From positions 1 to 64,000 of the forward strand of contig JAQXKO010000018.1 of assembly GCA_029010495.1 (NCBI GenBank): a stretch of DNA of 64,000 nucleotides, given 5' to 3'. Position 1 is the stretch's first letter, and each line of letters starts with the position of its first letter. This DNA is from Clostridiales bacterium. Lineage in GTDB: Bacteria > Bacillota > Clostridia > Lachnospirales > Lachnospiraceae. The notes beneath the pieces were generated by a model, which was not told where the DNA came from, did not search any database, and saw only the letters and a program-made list of their open reading frames with translations. Positions 56,136-64,000 of the stretch are shown here, in pieces. The position numbers and the translations under genes were made by a program.

Positions 56136-56564
56136 TTAAATTTCCTTTACTATTAATTTTACACCTTCAACCTCTTTGATGATTACCACGGTGCCGGCTT
56201 CTATAACTTTATCCGAGTCGTCTGATACAGCCTTCCATGTAATACCCTTAAAGAAAACTGAACCCGTCTCGTTAATGTTATCAATTTTTTCAACAACCTT
56301 TGCTTTCTTGCCGACGACACTGTCTATATTCGTTGCCTCAATATTGGCATTGACCTTGTCAGCAAGAAGAGGTCTTACAAGAATAAGCGTAATTCCTGAA
56401 ACAATTACAAATACAATCCATTCAAGAATTGCGTTCTTAACTGCCAGGGAAAGAAGCATGGAAATAAATGCTCCGGCTGCAAACCATACTGTTACAAGTC
56501 CGAGCGTGGTTGCTTCAATCACAAGCAATACAACTGTTAATACAATCCAAAATAAAACACCCAT
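56136..56564 (-). CDS. NfeD-family membrane protein
   Basis: 142-residue short NfeD with two or three N-terminal membrane segments (VLFWIVLTVVLLVIEATTLG and following) and a C-terminal OB-fold (VVGKKAKVVEKIDNINETGS). Short NfeD partners a stomatin-type SPFH protein. CAGGAGGTACCAG precedes the ATG. Confidence 0.9.
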   Translation of the reverse strand: MGVLFWIVLTVVLLVIEATTLGLVTVWFAAGAFISMLLSLAVKNAILEWIVFVIVSGITLILVRPLLADKVNANIEATNIDSVVGKKAKVVEKIDNINETGSVFFKGITWKAVSDDSDKVIEAGTVVIIKEVEGVKLIVKEI

Positions 56565-56608
56565 CTGGTACCTCCTGTGTTATTATTCTCTCAAAACCAT
56601 TCTGTAAA

Positions 56609-57469
56609 TTACTGAACAGACAATGCTTCCTCTGCGGGGTTACCTGTTGGCTGCGGTACCGGTTCATTTGTCGGCTCAGGTGTAGGCTCTGCGGTCGGCT
56701 CTGCCGTTGGTTCAGCAGTAGGCTCAGCAGTAGGTTCTGCGGTCGGCTCTGCCGTTGGTTCTCCTGTCGGTTCTCCCGTAGGCCCTTCGGTCGGCTCTGC
56801 CGTCGGTTCTCCTGTCGGTTCTCCTGTCGGTTCTCCCGTAGGTTCTCCCGTAGGTTTACCGTCTTCTTCCCCCGGAGATGTAATTATCGGTGTAGGAATA
56901 TTATTACCTGCCCCCTCTGTCGGAGTAACAGTGTACACCGGCACCTTTGTAGGTCTTACGCTGCCGCCGCCATTACCTCCCCATACGGATTCGCCCACAT
57001 TATTACCCGGAACTGTATATCCCGGAATAATTGTAACATTAAGCGACGCAGTAGATTTATCATAATTAACATATTTATCAGGAGACTTTGTCGGCAGCGC
57101 CGCTACTCCGCCTCCCGGCTTCTGCATAACCGGAATGTTGCCGTTTTGTGAGCCCGTATTAAACTTATCCTCAGTGTCTCCCTTTGTAAATACCGCTACG
57201 CTTACAAGTATCGTGGCAGCAAAAGCAATGAATATTATCGAAAAAACAATAAGCCCTCTGGTGGAAAAAAATCCCTCAGAAAAAAAAGCTCCTTCATCGT
57301 CATCATCAAGGTCATTCAGTTCGTCTTCATCATATTCATCATATTCTGAAGAATCATCAAATAAGTCAAAATCATCCAGTATATCCGACTTGTCAAAATC
57401 ATCAAAATCATCCAAATCCCCGGAATCATTTCTGTCGGCATTTCTGTTGATTTCCCTGTTCCTTGGCAC
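56609..57469 (-). CDS. Surface protein with Pro-Thr repeats
   Basis: 286 residues from a GTG 9 nt after GGAGG. A highly acidic cytosolic segment (about 17-59, Asp-rich) is followed by one membrane helix at about 70-95, then a linker and a Pro-Thr tail. About 66 residues (205-270) are repeats of (G/A)EPT or PT variants, likely spanning the cell wall. There is no LPXTG motif or signal peptidase site. It has its own promoter. The role is unknown; the tail may be a wall-spanning or glycosylated stalk. Confidence 0.85.
   Translation of the reverse strand: MPRNREINRNADRNDSGDLDDFDDFDKSDILDDFDLFDDSSEYDEYDEDELNDLDDDDEGAFFSEGFFSTRGLIVFSIIFIAFAATILVSVAVFTKGDTEDKFNTGSQNGNIPVMQKPGGGVAALPTKSPDKYVNYDKSTASLNVTIIPGYTVPGNNVGESVWGGNGGGSVRPTKVPVYTVTPTEGAGNNIPTPIITSPGEEDGKPTGEPTGEPTGEPTGEPTAEPTEGPTGEPTGEPTAEPTAEPTAEPTAEPTAEPTAEPTPEPTNEPVPQPTGNPAEEALSVQ
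56660..56857 (-). repeat. Tandem 12-bp coding repeat (EPT units)
   Basis: About 198 bp made of 12-bp units coding (G/A)-E-P-T, in two blocks: mainly GEPT at the start and mainly AEPT at the end. The units differ in third-codon positions, so old variation is mixed with recent duplication. Copy number can change by slippage or recombination in frame. Confidence 0.85.
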
Positions 57470-57505
57470 TATACTATGCCTCCTTAATTTTATAAATTCA
57501 AAACC

Positions 57506-57534
57506 ATTTTACCATAAATGTATGATAAATTCAA
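57506..57534 (-). promoter_or_regulatory. Promoter of the Pro-Thr repeat gene
   Basis: Minus strand: TTGAAT (57529-57534), 17-nt spacer ending TGG, TAAAAT (57506-57511); extended -10. Confidence 0.75.
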
Positions 57535-57564
57535 TATATTAGTTCTTAACTCTTCATTAATCTG

Positions 57565-58875
57565 TTACCTGGCATTGCCCTTTGCATTTTTTATAACAAA
57601 TTCAATCGCATAGTCATAAAGCATGCTTTCTTCGACGGAATCCCTGCCGTAATACTCAATGAAAGCCTCTTTATCATCATAATCATATTCCTGAAGGTAT
57701 TTAGCCATATACTCATCATATTTTTCAGGTGAAATTTCAAGCTTTTCAACCTTCACAATTTCTTTAAGCACAAGCTGTTCTTTCACAAGCTCAACCATCG
57801 TCTCTCTCAGTTTTTTCTTGAATTCATCAACATTTAATGAATAAAACTGCTGCACGTAATCTTCCATCGAAAGTTCAAAATGCTTTGCGCCGCTTTCATA
57901 TGTCTGATACATCGTATCATAGTATTCGTCTACCATTTTATCGATATTTTTAAAGGTAGAATTCCTGATAATCTGTGTTGTGAGGTCCTTTATTATCTGA
58001 GCCTCCTTAGCTTCATTTTTTGTATCGAGAAGTTCCTGCCTGATATAATCCTCAAACGCAGCCGCCTCCGTGCATTTACCGTCCGTAACATTTTTTACAA
58101 ATTCATCATTGACCTCAGGGACATTCTTTTCGGAAACATAATTAAGCTTAACCTCGAAATTTATTTCCCTGCCGGCAATATTTTCAAGGTTTTTAATTCC
58201 CTTATAATCCTTCGGTATAACAGCTACGACCGTTATTGTTTCACCAATAATTTTATCGGTAATTGCATTCTCAAATTCAACAAATTCTCCTGTGCCTATT
58301 GAAAAATTACCCGTTCCCTCTTCGACAAGCCTGCCTTCATAATTAGCTTTATAGGTACAATTGACAATATCGCCGTTCTTTGTTTTTGTACCGTTTCTGT
58401 CCTCGAGTTTTTTGTAGGTTGTTTTAGCATCTACAATGCTTTTTATTTTTTCCTCCACCTCAGCATCGGTTACCGTCACTTCGACATACGAATATTCAAG
58501 TCCCTTATATTGTCCGAGAATAACCTTTGTATCATTTCTGTTGATAAGATATCTTATGCCGAAGGCCAGCAGCACTGCTGCAATCACTCCCGCAATAATT
58601 AATATTTTTTTATTTAATGGCTTTTTACTGCTCTTGGTTTCTTTGTCATCTGTTTTTTCGGCTTTGGACCTGTCATTTATTTTATCTTCTGAGGAATTAC
58701 GGTCTCCTGAATCATTTTCGGTATGCTTCCGTAAGTCTTTATCGGTCACGTCGTCATTATCCGTATCTGCAAAGGCTCCGTTTAATGCCTCATCCGCCTG
58801 TGACATATTTCCCTCTAAAACCTTTTCCGAGGCCTCATTCTCTCTGGTAATATCACTTTTAATATTATCGTCCAT
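57565..58875 (-). CDS. Membrane-anchored trigger-factor-like peptidyl-prolyl isomerase
   Basis: 436 residues from the ATG at 58873-58875 after AGGAGAAAT. A charged, low-complexity cytosolic tail (about 1-88), one membrane helix (about 91-110), then an outside part. This contains an FKBP-type domain like that of trigger factor (NGDIVNCTYKANYEGRLVEE, about 158-260) and a helical trigger-factor-C-like region. The ribosome-binding domain of trigger factor is absent. It probably folds exported proteins. Whether it is active as an isomerase is not shown. Confidence 0.85.
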   Translation of the reverse strand: MDDNIKSDITRENEASEKVLEGNMSQADEALNGAFADTDNDDVTDKDLRKHTENDSGDRNSSEDKINDRSKAEKTDDKETKSSKKPLNKKILIIAGVIAAVLLAFGIRYLINRNDTKVILGQYKGLEYSYVEVTVTDAEVEEKIKSIVDAKTTYKKLEDRNGTKTKNGDIVNCTYKANYEGRLVEEGTGNFSIGTGEFVEFENAITDKIIGETITVVAVIPKDYKGIKNLENIAGREINFEVKLNYVSEKNVPEVNDEFVKNVTDGKCTEAAAFEDYIRQELLDTKNEAKEAQIIKDLTTQIIRNSTFKNIDKMVDEYYDTMYQTYESGAKHFELSMEDYVQQFYSLNVDEFKKKLRETMVELVKEQLVLKEIVKVEKLEISPEKYDEYMAKYLQEYDYDDKEAFIEYYGRDSVEESMLYDYAIEFVIKNAKGNAR

Positions 58876-58894
58876 ATTTCTCCTCATAATTTAC

Positions 58895-58925
58895 TTTGGG
58901 AGAGAATCAACCGTTCTCTCCCAAA
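58895..58925 (-). other. 12-bp hairpin before the foldase gene
   Basis: TTTGGGAGAGAA/TTCTCTCCCAAA is a perfect 12-bp stem with a 7-nt loop, 20 nt upstream of the start codon. No T-run follows on the minus strand. It may stabilise the 5-prime end of the message or block read-through from the isomerase gene. Confidence 0.5.
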
Positions 58926-58977
58926 ATATTCTAATACTAAATTATTGCTCAAGCCTTACGCCGGCCGGTCAAAACAA

Positions 58978-60459
58978 TTAAGCAAACGGATTCTCTGATT
59001 TATAGAGCATTCCCTTTGGCTGGTTGAAGGACACCTCTTCAACGCCAAGATATTTAAATAATCCAAACAGCGTCTTTCCGAAATGACCGAATGCCACAGC
59101 ACCGTGATGAGGATAATTTCTCTCGATAAGAACATGTCTGTAGAAACGTCCCATTTCAGGAATTGCAAATACGCCGATTGCACCAAATGAGCATGTTGCA
59201 ACAGGCAGCACCTCGCCCTGAGCCACATAAGCGCGAATCTTTGCATCTGATGTTGACTGAAGTCTGAAGAATGTAATGTTACCGGGAGCGATATCGCCCT
59301 CAAGTGTTCCGTTTGTCACCTCAACAGGAAGGTTTCTGGCCATAATCTTCTGATTACGCATCTCACAGCATGAAAGCTTACTGCTTGCCGTGTTACCGCA
59401 GTGGAATGCCATAAATGTGTCCTTATGCGTATAAGGATACTTTCCTTCAATAGACTCCTTATACATATCCTCAGGAACTGAGTTGTTAATATCAAGAAGT
59501 GTTACGATATCATCACTGATTACCGTACCGATATACTCTGATAATGCGCCGTAAATATCAACCTCACATGATACCGGAATACCCTGTGATGTAAGACGGC
59601 TGTTTACATAACATGGCACGCATTTAAACTGTGTCTGGAATGCAGGCCAGCACTTTCCGGCAATGCAAACAAACTTTGAAGCGCCCTTATGAGCCTCAAC
59701 CCAATCCTTTAACGTAAGCTCGTACTGAGCGAGTCTTGATAGAATTTCAGGCTTCTTGTTGCCGTTGCCAAGCTCCTTGGCCATATCTTCAACCACTTCA
59801 GGAATACGAGGATCATTTTCATGTTTATTAAAGCTTTCAAAAAGATCAAGCTCTGAATTTTCCTCAATTTCAATGCCGAGATTGTAAAGCTGCTTAATAG
59901 GAGCATTGCAGGCAAGGAAATTTGTAGGTCTTGGGCCAAAGGATATAATCTTTAAGTTTTTGATTGCATATACGGCTCTTGCGATAGGAACGAATTCCTT
60001 AATCATGTCTGCACATTCCTCTGCAGTACCTACAGGATACTCGGGAATATATGCCTTGATGTTTCTTAACGCCATGTTATATGAAGCATTAAGAACTCCG
60101 CAATAAGCATCTCCTCTGCCGTCAAGAAGATCAACCTTGCTCTCCTCTGCAGCAGCGCAAATCATTGCAGGACCGTCAAATTTCTGGATAAGCATTGTCT
60201 CAGAAATTTCAGGTCCGAAGTTTCCGAGGAATACGCAGAGTGCATTACACTCATTGGCCTTTAAATCCTCGATAGCCTGCATGGCCTGTACTTCACTTTC
60301 AACTATACAAATAGGACATTCATAAATATCAGTCTCATCATATTTGTTCTTATAAGCTTCTACAAGTGCTTTTCTTCTGTTTACGGAAAGGCTCTCGGGA
60401 AAACAGTCTCTGCTGACTGCAACGATACCAATTTTCGCCTTTGGTGTGTTATTCATCAT
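58978..60459 (-). CDS. L-fucose/L-arabinose isomerase-family protein
   Basis: 493 residues. It belongs to the family whose members isomerise aldoses to ketoses with a divalent metal: an N-terminal NKYDETDIYECPICIVESEV region, VSCEVDIYGALSEYIG, and FMAFHCGNTASSKL. The fold is split into N-terminal and C-terminal halves. Whether it acts on L-arabinose, L-fucose or another sugar cannot be read. GGAGG lies 10 nt before the ATG. It has a strong independent promoter with palindromes, so sugar-responsive control is likely. The araD gene is 35 kb away. Confidence 0.85.
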   Translation of the reverse strand: MMNNTPKAKIGIVAVSRDCFPESLSVNRRKALVEAYKNKYDETDIYECPICIVESEVQAMQAIEDLKANECNALCVFLGNFGPEISETMLIQKFDGPAMICAAAEESKVDLLDGRGDAYCGVLNASYNMALRNIKAYIPEYPVGTAEECADMIKEFVPIARAVYAIKNLKIISFGPRPTNFLACNAPIKQLYNLGIEIEENSELDLFESFNKHENDPRIPEVVEDMAKELGNGNKKPEILSRLAQYELTLKDWVEAHKGASKFVCIAGKCWPAFQTQFKCVPCYVNSRLTSQGIPVSCEVDIYGALSEYIGTVISDDIVTLLDINNSVPEDMYKESIEGKYPYTHKDTFMAFHCGNTASSKLSCCEMRNQKIMARNLPVEVTNGTLEGDIAPGNITFFRLQSTSDAKIRAYVAQGEVLPVATCSFGAIGVFAIPEMGRFYRHVLIERNYPHHGAVAFGHFGKTLFGLFKYLGVEEVSFNQPKGMLYKSENPFA

Positions 60460-60484
60460 ATAAAAAATACCTCCAAGTAATAAT

Positions 60485-60500
60485 AACTATATATATAGTT
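60485..60500. promoter_or_regulatory. 16-bp palindrome downstream of the isomerase promoter
   Basis: AACTATATATATAGTT is a perfect palindrome just after the expected start site of the isomerase transcript. It is a plausible operator, or part of a leader hairpin. Confidence 0.45.
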
Positions 60501-60506
60501 AAAAAT

Positions 60507-60549
60507 ATTATAAGGCATTGCCGCAATTAAGTCAATTACAACAATGCCT
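60507..60549 (-). promoter_or_regulatory. Promoter of the isomerase gene with flanking inverted repeat
   Basis: Minus strand: TTGACT (60530-60535), 17-nt spacer, perfect TATAAT (60507-60512). An 8-bp inverted repeat, AGGCATTG (60513-60520) and CAATGCCT (60542-60549), brackets the spacer and -35 box, which would suit repressor binding. Confidence 0.8.
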
Positions 60550-60586
60550 CAACTAAATGTTTACTTAAACAATAATTTTATTTTAC

Positions 60587-61450
60587 CTATTTTGTGACAA
60601 AAATCTGTGCCAGAGGTGAATTTTTATCAAGAATAAGTGTCTTGTTTTCACCCTTAAGCGATGCCTTTGCCGCATCAAGGGAACGTACAAATGAATAGAA
60701 TTCTGCCTTGCCTGCGTCTGAATATGCTTCCTTAAGTGTATTCATGTATTCTGCCTCGCCCTCGGCAATTATTTTTTCAGCCTGAGCATTTGCGTTTGAA
60801 ATCATGATTGATACATCTTTATCGGTATTATTCTTGATAATCTGTGACTCGGATGCACCCTCGGCAGTATATGTTGCAGCAATCTGGTTTCTCTCTGAAA
60901 TCATACGCTCGTATACCGCATCCTTATTGTCGCTCGGAAGGTCAAGTCTCTTTGTTTCTACCGACACAAGTTCTATACCGTACTGGTCAATTGAAGAACC
61001 GATACCCTTCATGATATTATCATTGAGCATACCGTCCCTTGCCATAATAACCTCGCTCTGTGTCATTTTGCCGATTACATTTTTCATGGAATTATATACT
61101 GCCGTATTAATACGCGCTTCGGCATTTATTACCGAGCAGTTGAGATTCTTTGCAAACTTTAACGGCTCAGTAACATGCCAGAGAACATATATATCCGTCA
61201 CCATTGTTTTTTTATCCATAGTGATAACATCTGACGGAGCAATGTCATATAACTGGATATTTTTCGGAATGGCGTCAGCCTTTTCAATAAACGGTATCTT
61301 AAAAGCAATACCTGATTCAGTTTCCACTCGTTCAATCTTTCCGAAACGTCTGATAAGCTTATATTCATCATCATATGTAATTGTAAAGGAGCCCAATATT
61401 CCAATAAGCACAATCACTGCAGCAATTCCGATTATTACACTTTTTTTCAT
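60587..61450 (-). CDS. HflC-like SPFH protein
   Basis: 287 residues. An N-terminal membrane helix (about 4-24), then a prohibitin-type domain (YKLIRRFGKIERVETESGIA) and a C-terminal coiled coil. HflK/HflC form a cage around the FtsH protease in E. coli, controlling its access to substrates. It lies 12 bases after hflK. No ftsH gene is adjacent. Confidence 0.88.
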   Translation of the reverse strand: MKKSVIIGIAAVIVLIGILGSFTITYDDEYKLIRRFGKIERVETESGIAFKIPFIEKADAIPKNIQLYDIAPSDVITMDKKTMVTDIYVLWHVTEPLKFAKNLNCSVINAEARINTAVYNSMKNVIGKMTQSEVIMARDGMLNDNIMKGIGSSIDQYGIELVSVETKRLDLPSDNKDAVYERMISERNQIAATYTAEGASESQIIKNNTDKDVSIMISNANAQAEKIIAEGEAEYMNTLKEAYSDAGKAEFYSFVRSLDAAKASLKGENKTLILDKNSPLAQIFVTK

Positions 61451-61462
61451 GATTGTCCCTCC

Positions 61463-62443
61463 TTATTCACCTTTTGTTTCGTTGTTATTTTCAATAACTG
61501 ATTTTGAGAATGATTCGAGCGGCAGAAGCTTCTGTATATTGCCGTCACCACTGTCGATTACAACCGTAAGTCCCGGAAGAACCTCTTCCAGAGTCTCATA
61601 AAACATACGCTGCTTTGTAACCTCAGGAAACTTTATGTACTGCTCATACATGGCATTAAATCTGGCCACCTGACCCTTTGCCTCGTTAATTCTTTTTTCC
61701 TTCTGTGCCTCGGCGCTTCTGATAATTTTATCAACATTTGCCGATGCGGCAGGAATCTGCTCATTTTTATATTTATTGGCATTATTAAGCGCCGTTTCCT
61801 TGCCCTGCTTTGCAGTTTCAACAGCCTTAAAGGCCGCAATTACCTGACTTGTAGGCGGTTCAGCATCCTGCATGGTAATATTGACAAGATAAATACCCAG
61901 ATCCTGTTCCTCAAGCTTTGACGAAATCATTGTTTTGATTTTAGACTGAATTTCGGACTTTCCGGTAGTAAGAACCTCATCAACAGTTGTGCTTCCGATA
62001 ACGGTCCTGATACAGCCCTGCGAAATATTCTTAAGAATCTCGACAGGATTTACCGAGTTGTAAAGTGCCTTGATAGGATCGGACACCTGATATTCAATAA
62101 AAAAGTCTACATTAATAAAGTTATAGTCAGAGGTAATCATAAGTGATTCATTTTCAATGCTGGCATTTGTCTGCTGATTGTAGCCCATTGCAAAGCCCTG
62201 GATGGTTGTGTCAACCTTTTTTACTCTCTGAATATAAGGAATCTTAAAATGAAGTCCCGATTCCGATACGGTCGCAGCATTACCGAAGGTAAGAAGAACC
62301 GCCTGCTCCTGCTCCTTAACCGTATAAAATGATTGAAAAACAGTAATAACTATGAATAAGACAATCACTCCTATAATTATACCCTTTTTAATCTTTTCAT
62401 TCGGTACACGGGGCATATCATAAATATTGTTGTTTTTTGCCAT
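61463..62443 (-). CDS. HflK-like SPFH protein
   Basis: 326 residues with a membrane helix near 23-41 and a prohibitin-type domain starting VKEQEQAVLLTFGNAATVSE. The long Glu/Lys/Ala coiled coil includes AQKEKRINEAKGQVARFNAM. It pairs with the HflC-like gene directly downstream. AAGGAGGAAAAT precedes the ATG. It has its own promoter. Confidence 0.9.
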   Translation of the reverse strand: MAKNNNIYDMPRVPNEKIKKGIIIGVIVLFIVITVFQSFYTVKEQEQAVLLTFGNAATVSESGLHFKIPYIQRVKKVDTTIQGFAMGYNQQTNASIENESLMITSDYNFINVDFFIEYQVSDPIKALYNSVNPVEILKNISQGCIRTVIGSTTVDEVLTTGKSEIQSKIKTMISSKLEEQDLGIYLVNITMQDAEPPTSQVIAAFKAVETAKQGKETALNNANKYKNEQIPAASANVDKIIRSAEAQKEKRINEAKGQVARFNAMYEQYIKFPEVTKQRMFYETLEEVLPGLTVVIDSGDGNIQKLLPLESFSKSVIENNNETKGE

Positions 62444-62505
62444 TATTTTCCTCCTTAGCTAATCAAATCCCGGATATAATCCGGCTTTTAAATAATTTAC
62501 CGAAC

Positions 62506-62534
62506 ATTATATCAGAGCGGATTTACAAATACAA
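62506..62534 (-). promoter_or_regulatory. Promoter of hflK-hflC
   Basis: Minus strand: TTGTAT (62529-62534), 17-nt spacer ending TGA, perfect TATAAT (62506-62511); extended -10. The leader has a CCGGAT-TAT-ATCCGG hairpin (62470-62484). Confidence 0.82.
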
Positions 62535-62570
62535 TCCGGTTGATAACGTATTAAAAAAAGATTAATAAAA

Positions 62571-62780
62571 TCACTTATTTTTTTTAATATCATTGACCGT
62601 AAATGTGGTTCCGTCCGGTCTTTCAAACGTTAGTCCGTCAAGCTGTGTCTTAACATTCTTTTTAAATATCTCAATGTATTTTTGACGGAGCATGGTCTGC
62701 TCTTCCTTTTCAGCCTCTGTCAGTCCCTCGTTTTTAGACTTATTATAAAGCTCATTTATTCTTTTAATCATCTCTTCCAT
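62571..62780 (-). CDS. DUF896 (YnzC-like) small protein
   Basis: 69 residues: MEEMIKRINELYNKSKNEGL, then EEQTMLRQKYIEIFKKNVKT. This two-helix DUF896 family is common in Firmicutes; its function is unknown. GGAG lies 9 nt before the ATG. It overlaps the EamA gene by 17 bases, so it is co-transcribed with it. Confidence 0.9.
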   Translation of the reverse strand: MEEMIKRINELYNKSKNEGLTEAEKEEQTMLRQKYIEIFKKNVKTQLDGLTFERPDGTTFTVNDIKKNK

Positions 62781-63717
62781 CCTGTGTTACTCCTTTTCTC
62801 ATGCCTGCAAACGGTATCTGTGCGAAAACTATCGCAATAAATATCAGAAAGCATCCAAACAGCTCCCTGCCGCTTAATATTTCATTTAACAAAATACTTC
62901 CTGCGAGTACGGAAAATACCGACTCAAGACTCATAATAAGTGAAGCGATTGTAGGATTAAGACCGTTTTGCGCAATAATCTGAAGAGTGTATGCTATTCC
63001 GCACGAAAGCACACCCGCATACAGAAGTGCTATCCATGCACCGGCATTCATAAATAAAGCAAGCCAGTTTCTAAATCCTCCCATTGTGTAAAACACATCT
63101 ACGACAAGCATCGGAATCATACCGATAAGTCCTGCCGTCAAAAATTGAAGACACGATAATCTTACACCGTCGCAAAGAGGCGAAAAACGGTCAACAGCCA
63201 TTATCTGCAGAGCATAGCCTACCGCACTCATAAGCAGAAGTATATCGCCTGCTTTCAAAGCAAAGGAATCCTGCACACACAAAAAATAAAGACCTGCCAC
63301 AGCTATTCCCACTGACACCCAGGCATTTAATCCGCATTTTCTTTTAAAAAAGAAACCAAAAACGGGAACCAGCAGTATATAACAGGAGGACAGGAAGCCT
63401 GCCTTACCTGCCTCTGTACCGCTTGTAATTCCAAGCTGCTGAAGTGTTGTTGCAATAAACAAAAGCACTCCGCAGCAGAAGCCTCCGGTATAAAGATTTT
63501 TCTTATCCTGCCTTGTGACAGGTTTTTTGGACACGCCGAGTGTGTCAAAAAATATTATTGCAGGCACAAGGAATATCGCTCCTATTAAGCACCGCAATCC
63601 GTTAAATGTAAACGCTCCCAGCCTGTCACCGCCGGTGCTCTGAGCCACAAAGGCAACACCCCAGATAAACGCAGTAATGACAAGCAGAAGCGAATTTCTA
63701 ATCTGTTTACTATTCAT
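62764..63717 (-). CDS. EamA/DMT-family transporter
   Basis: 317 residues with about ten membrane segments in two EamA repeats; SLIMSLESVFSVLAGSILLN is the second repeat's signature. Substrates of this family are mainly amino acids, nucleotide sugars or metabolites for efflux, and the one here is unknown. No strong ribosome-binding site is visible; the ATG follows the TrkH stop by 6 bases, so it is probably translationally coupled. Confidence 0.9.
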   Translation of the reverse strand: MNSKQIRNSLLLVITAFIWGVAFVAQSTGGDRLGAFTFNGLRCLIGAIFLVPAIIFFDTLGVSKKPVTRQDKKNLYTGGFCCGVLLFIATTLQQLGITSGTEAGKAGFLSSCYILLVPVFGFFFKRKCGLNAWVSVGIAVAGLYFLCVQDSFALKAGDILLLMSAVGYALQIMAVDRFSPLCDGVRLSCLQFLTAGLIGMIPMLVVDVFYTMGGFRNWLALFMNAGAWIALLYAGVLSCGIAYTLQIIAQNGLNPTIASLIMSLESVFSVLAGSILLNEILSGRELFGCFLIFIAIVFAQIPFAGMRKGVTQDGRDD

Positions 63718-63723
63718 AATGAT

Positions 63724-64000
63724 TTATTTTCTTTTCCATGTATTTTTTGATAAAAGTATAAGAATAGGGAATATCTCAAGACGTCCCGCCAGCATATCCA
63801 CGATAAGAACAATCTTTGACAATATACTGTAATGAGCAAAATTACATGTCGGTCCTACGCCCTCAAAGCCGGGACCTATATTATTAAAGCAGGCCACTAC
63901 CGCAGAAAAATTTGTGGCAATCGAAAAATTATCGAGCGACACAATCATATAGCTTACAAATATTATGAGTATATAAGCTGCAAAATATGCCTGCGTATTC
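63724..64000 (-). CDS. TrkH-type potassium transporter, C-terminal part
   Basis: The gene enters from the right edge and ends at TAA 63724-63726. The visible 91 residues contain GPGFEGVGPTCNFAHYSILS and DMLAGRLEIFPILILLSKNT, the last two segments of TrkH/KtrB potassium transporters. It precedes the EamA gene; a trkA gene would be expected outside the window. Confidence 0.92.
   Translation of the reverse strand, partial: NTQAYFAAYILIIFVSYMIVSLDNFSIATNFSAVVACFNNIGPGFEGVGPTCNFAHYSILSKIVLIVDMLAGRLEIFPILILLSKNTWKRK

Noticed and set aside
56468-57151. 227-residue arginine/serine-rich plus-strand frame
   Set aside because: It is the antisense of the Pro-Thr repeat gene; its repeats mirror the EPT units, and it has no start signals.

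Overview
The window is a compact housekeeping segment from an AT-rich Gram-positive bacterium, most likely a spore-forming member of the Clostridia close to Lachnospiraceae. This rests on the protein families and gene orders: the rho-rpmE-DUF1385-prmC-prfA run, the tig-clpP-clpX-engB run, SpoIIID, DUF4364, an L-fucose/L-arabinose isomerase-family protein, AGGAGG ribosome-binding sites before most genes, and many extended -10 (TGn) promoters. The species was not identified. Almost every gene is on the minus strand, so replication probably enters from the high-coordinate side (inference).

Layout from left to right. 1-14.2 kb: the S10-spc-alpha ribosomal superoperon, transcribed right to left from a promoter at 14209-14237 through rpsJ, secY, adk, infA, rpmJ, rpsM and rpsD into rpoA, which runs off the left edge. 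map is missing between adk and infA. A structured 280-nt leader separates rpmJ from rpsM. 14.3-18 kb: an unknown membrane protein, an RNA methyltransferase-like protein, a PspA protein and class II aldolase. 18.1-19.6 kb: a plus-strand pair, a radical SAM protein and a DUF4364 regulator. 19.6-23.8 kb: the protein-quality operon tig-clpP-clpX-engB plus a barstar-like gene. 24-26.3 kb: araD, spoIIID and an unknown membrane protein. 26.4-32.3 kb: rho-rpmE-DUF1385-prmC-prfA-trmH, i.e. termination and release-factor functions. 32.6-43.9 kb: rpoB-rpoC, rplJ-rplL behind an L10 leader, rplK-rplA, and rpmG-secE-nusG.

44-50.4 kb: a YjdF-like membrane protein, a plus-strand metallo-beta-lactamase-fold protein, a DUF815 ATPase, ilvD, and a plus-strand unknown membrane protein. 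50.4-55.1 kb: asd, a dihydrouridine synthase preceded by a two-copy repeat, coaX, a small unknown protein and argF. 55.2-62.5 kb: cell-surface and membrane-quality genes: a stomatin-like SPFH protein with NfeD, a Pro-Thr-repeat surface protein, a membrane-anchored trigger-factor-like foldase, a sugar isomerase, and HflK/HflC. 62.5-64 kb: DUF896, an EamA transporter and the C-terminus of a TrkH-type potassium transporter cut by the right edge.

No tRNA, rRNA, insertion sequence, prophage or CRISPR array was seen. The most unusual material is regulatory RNA and surface biology: structured leaders before rpsM, rpsJ, rplJ, rplK and rpmE; a likely sigma-E promoter before spoIIID; a leaderless-looking radical SAM message; a bidirectional terminator built from the coding ends of two convergent genes; and a membrane-tethered trigger factor beside a repeat-rich surface protein.
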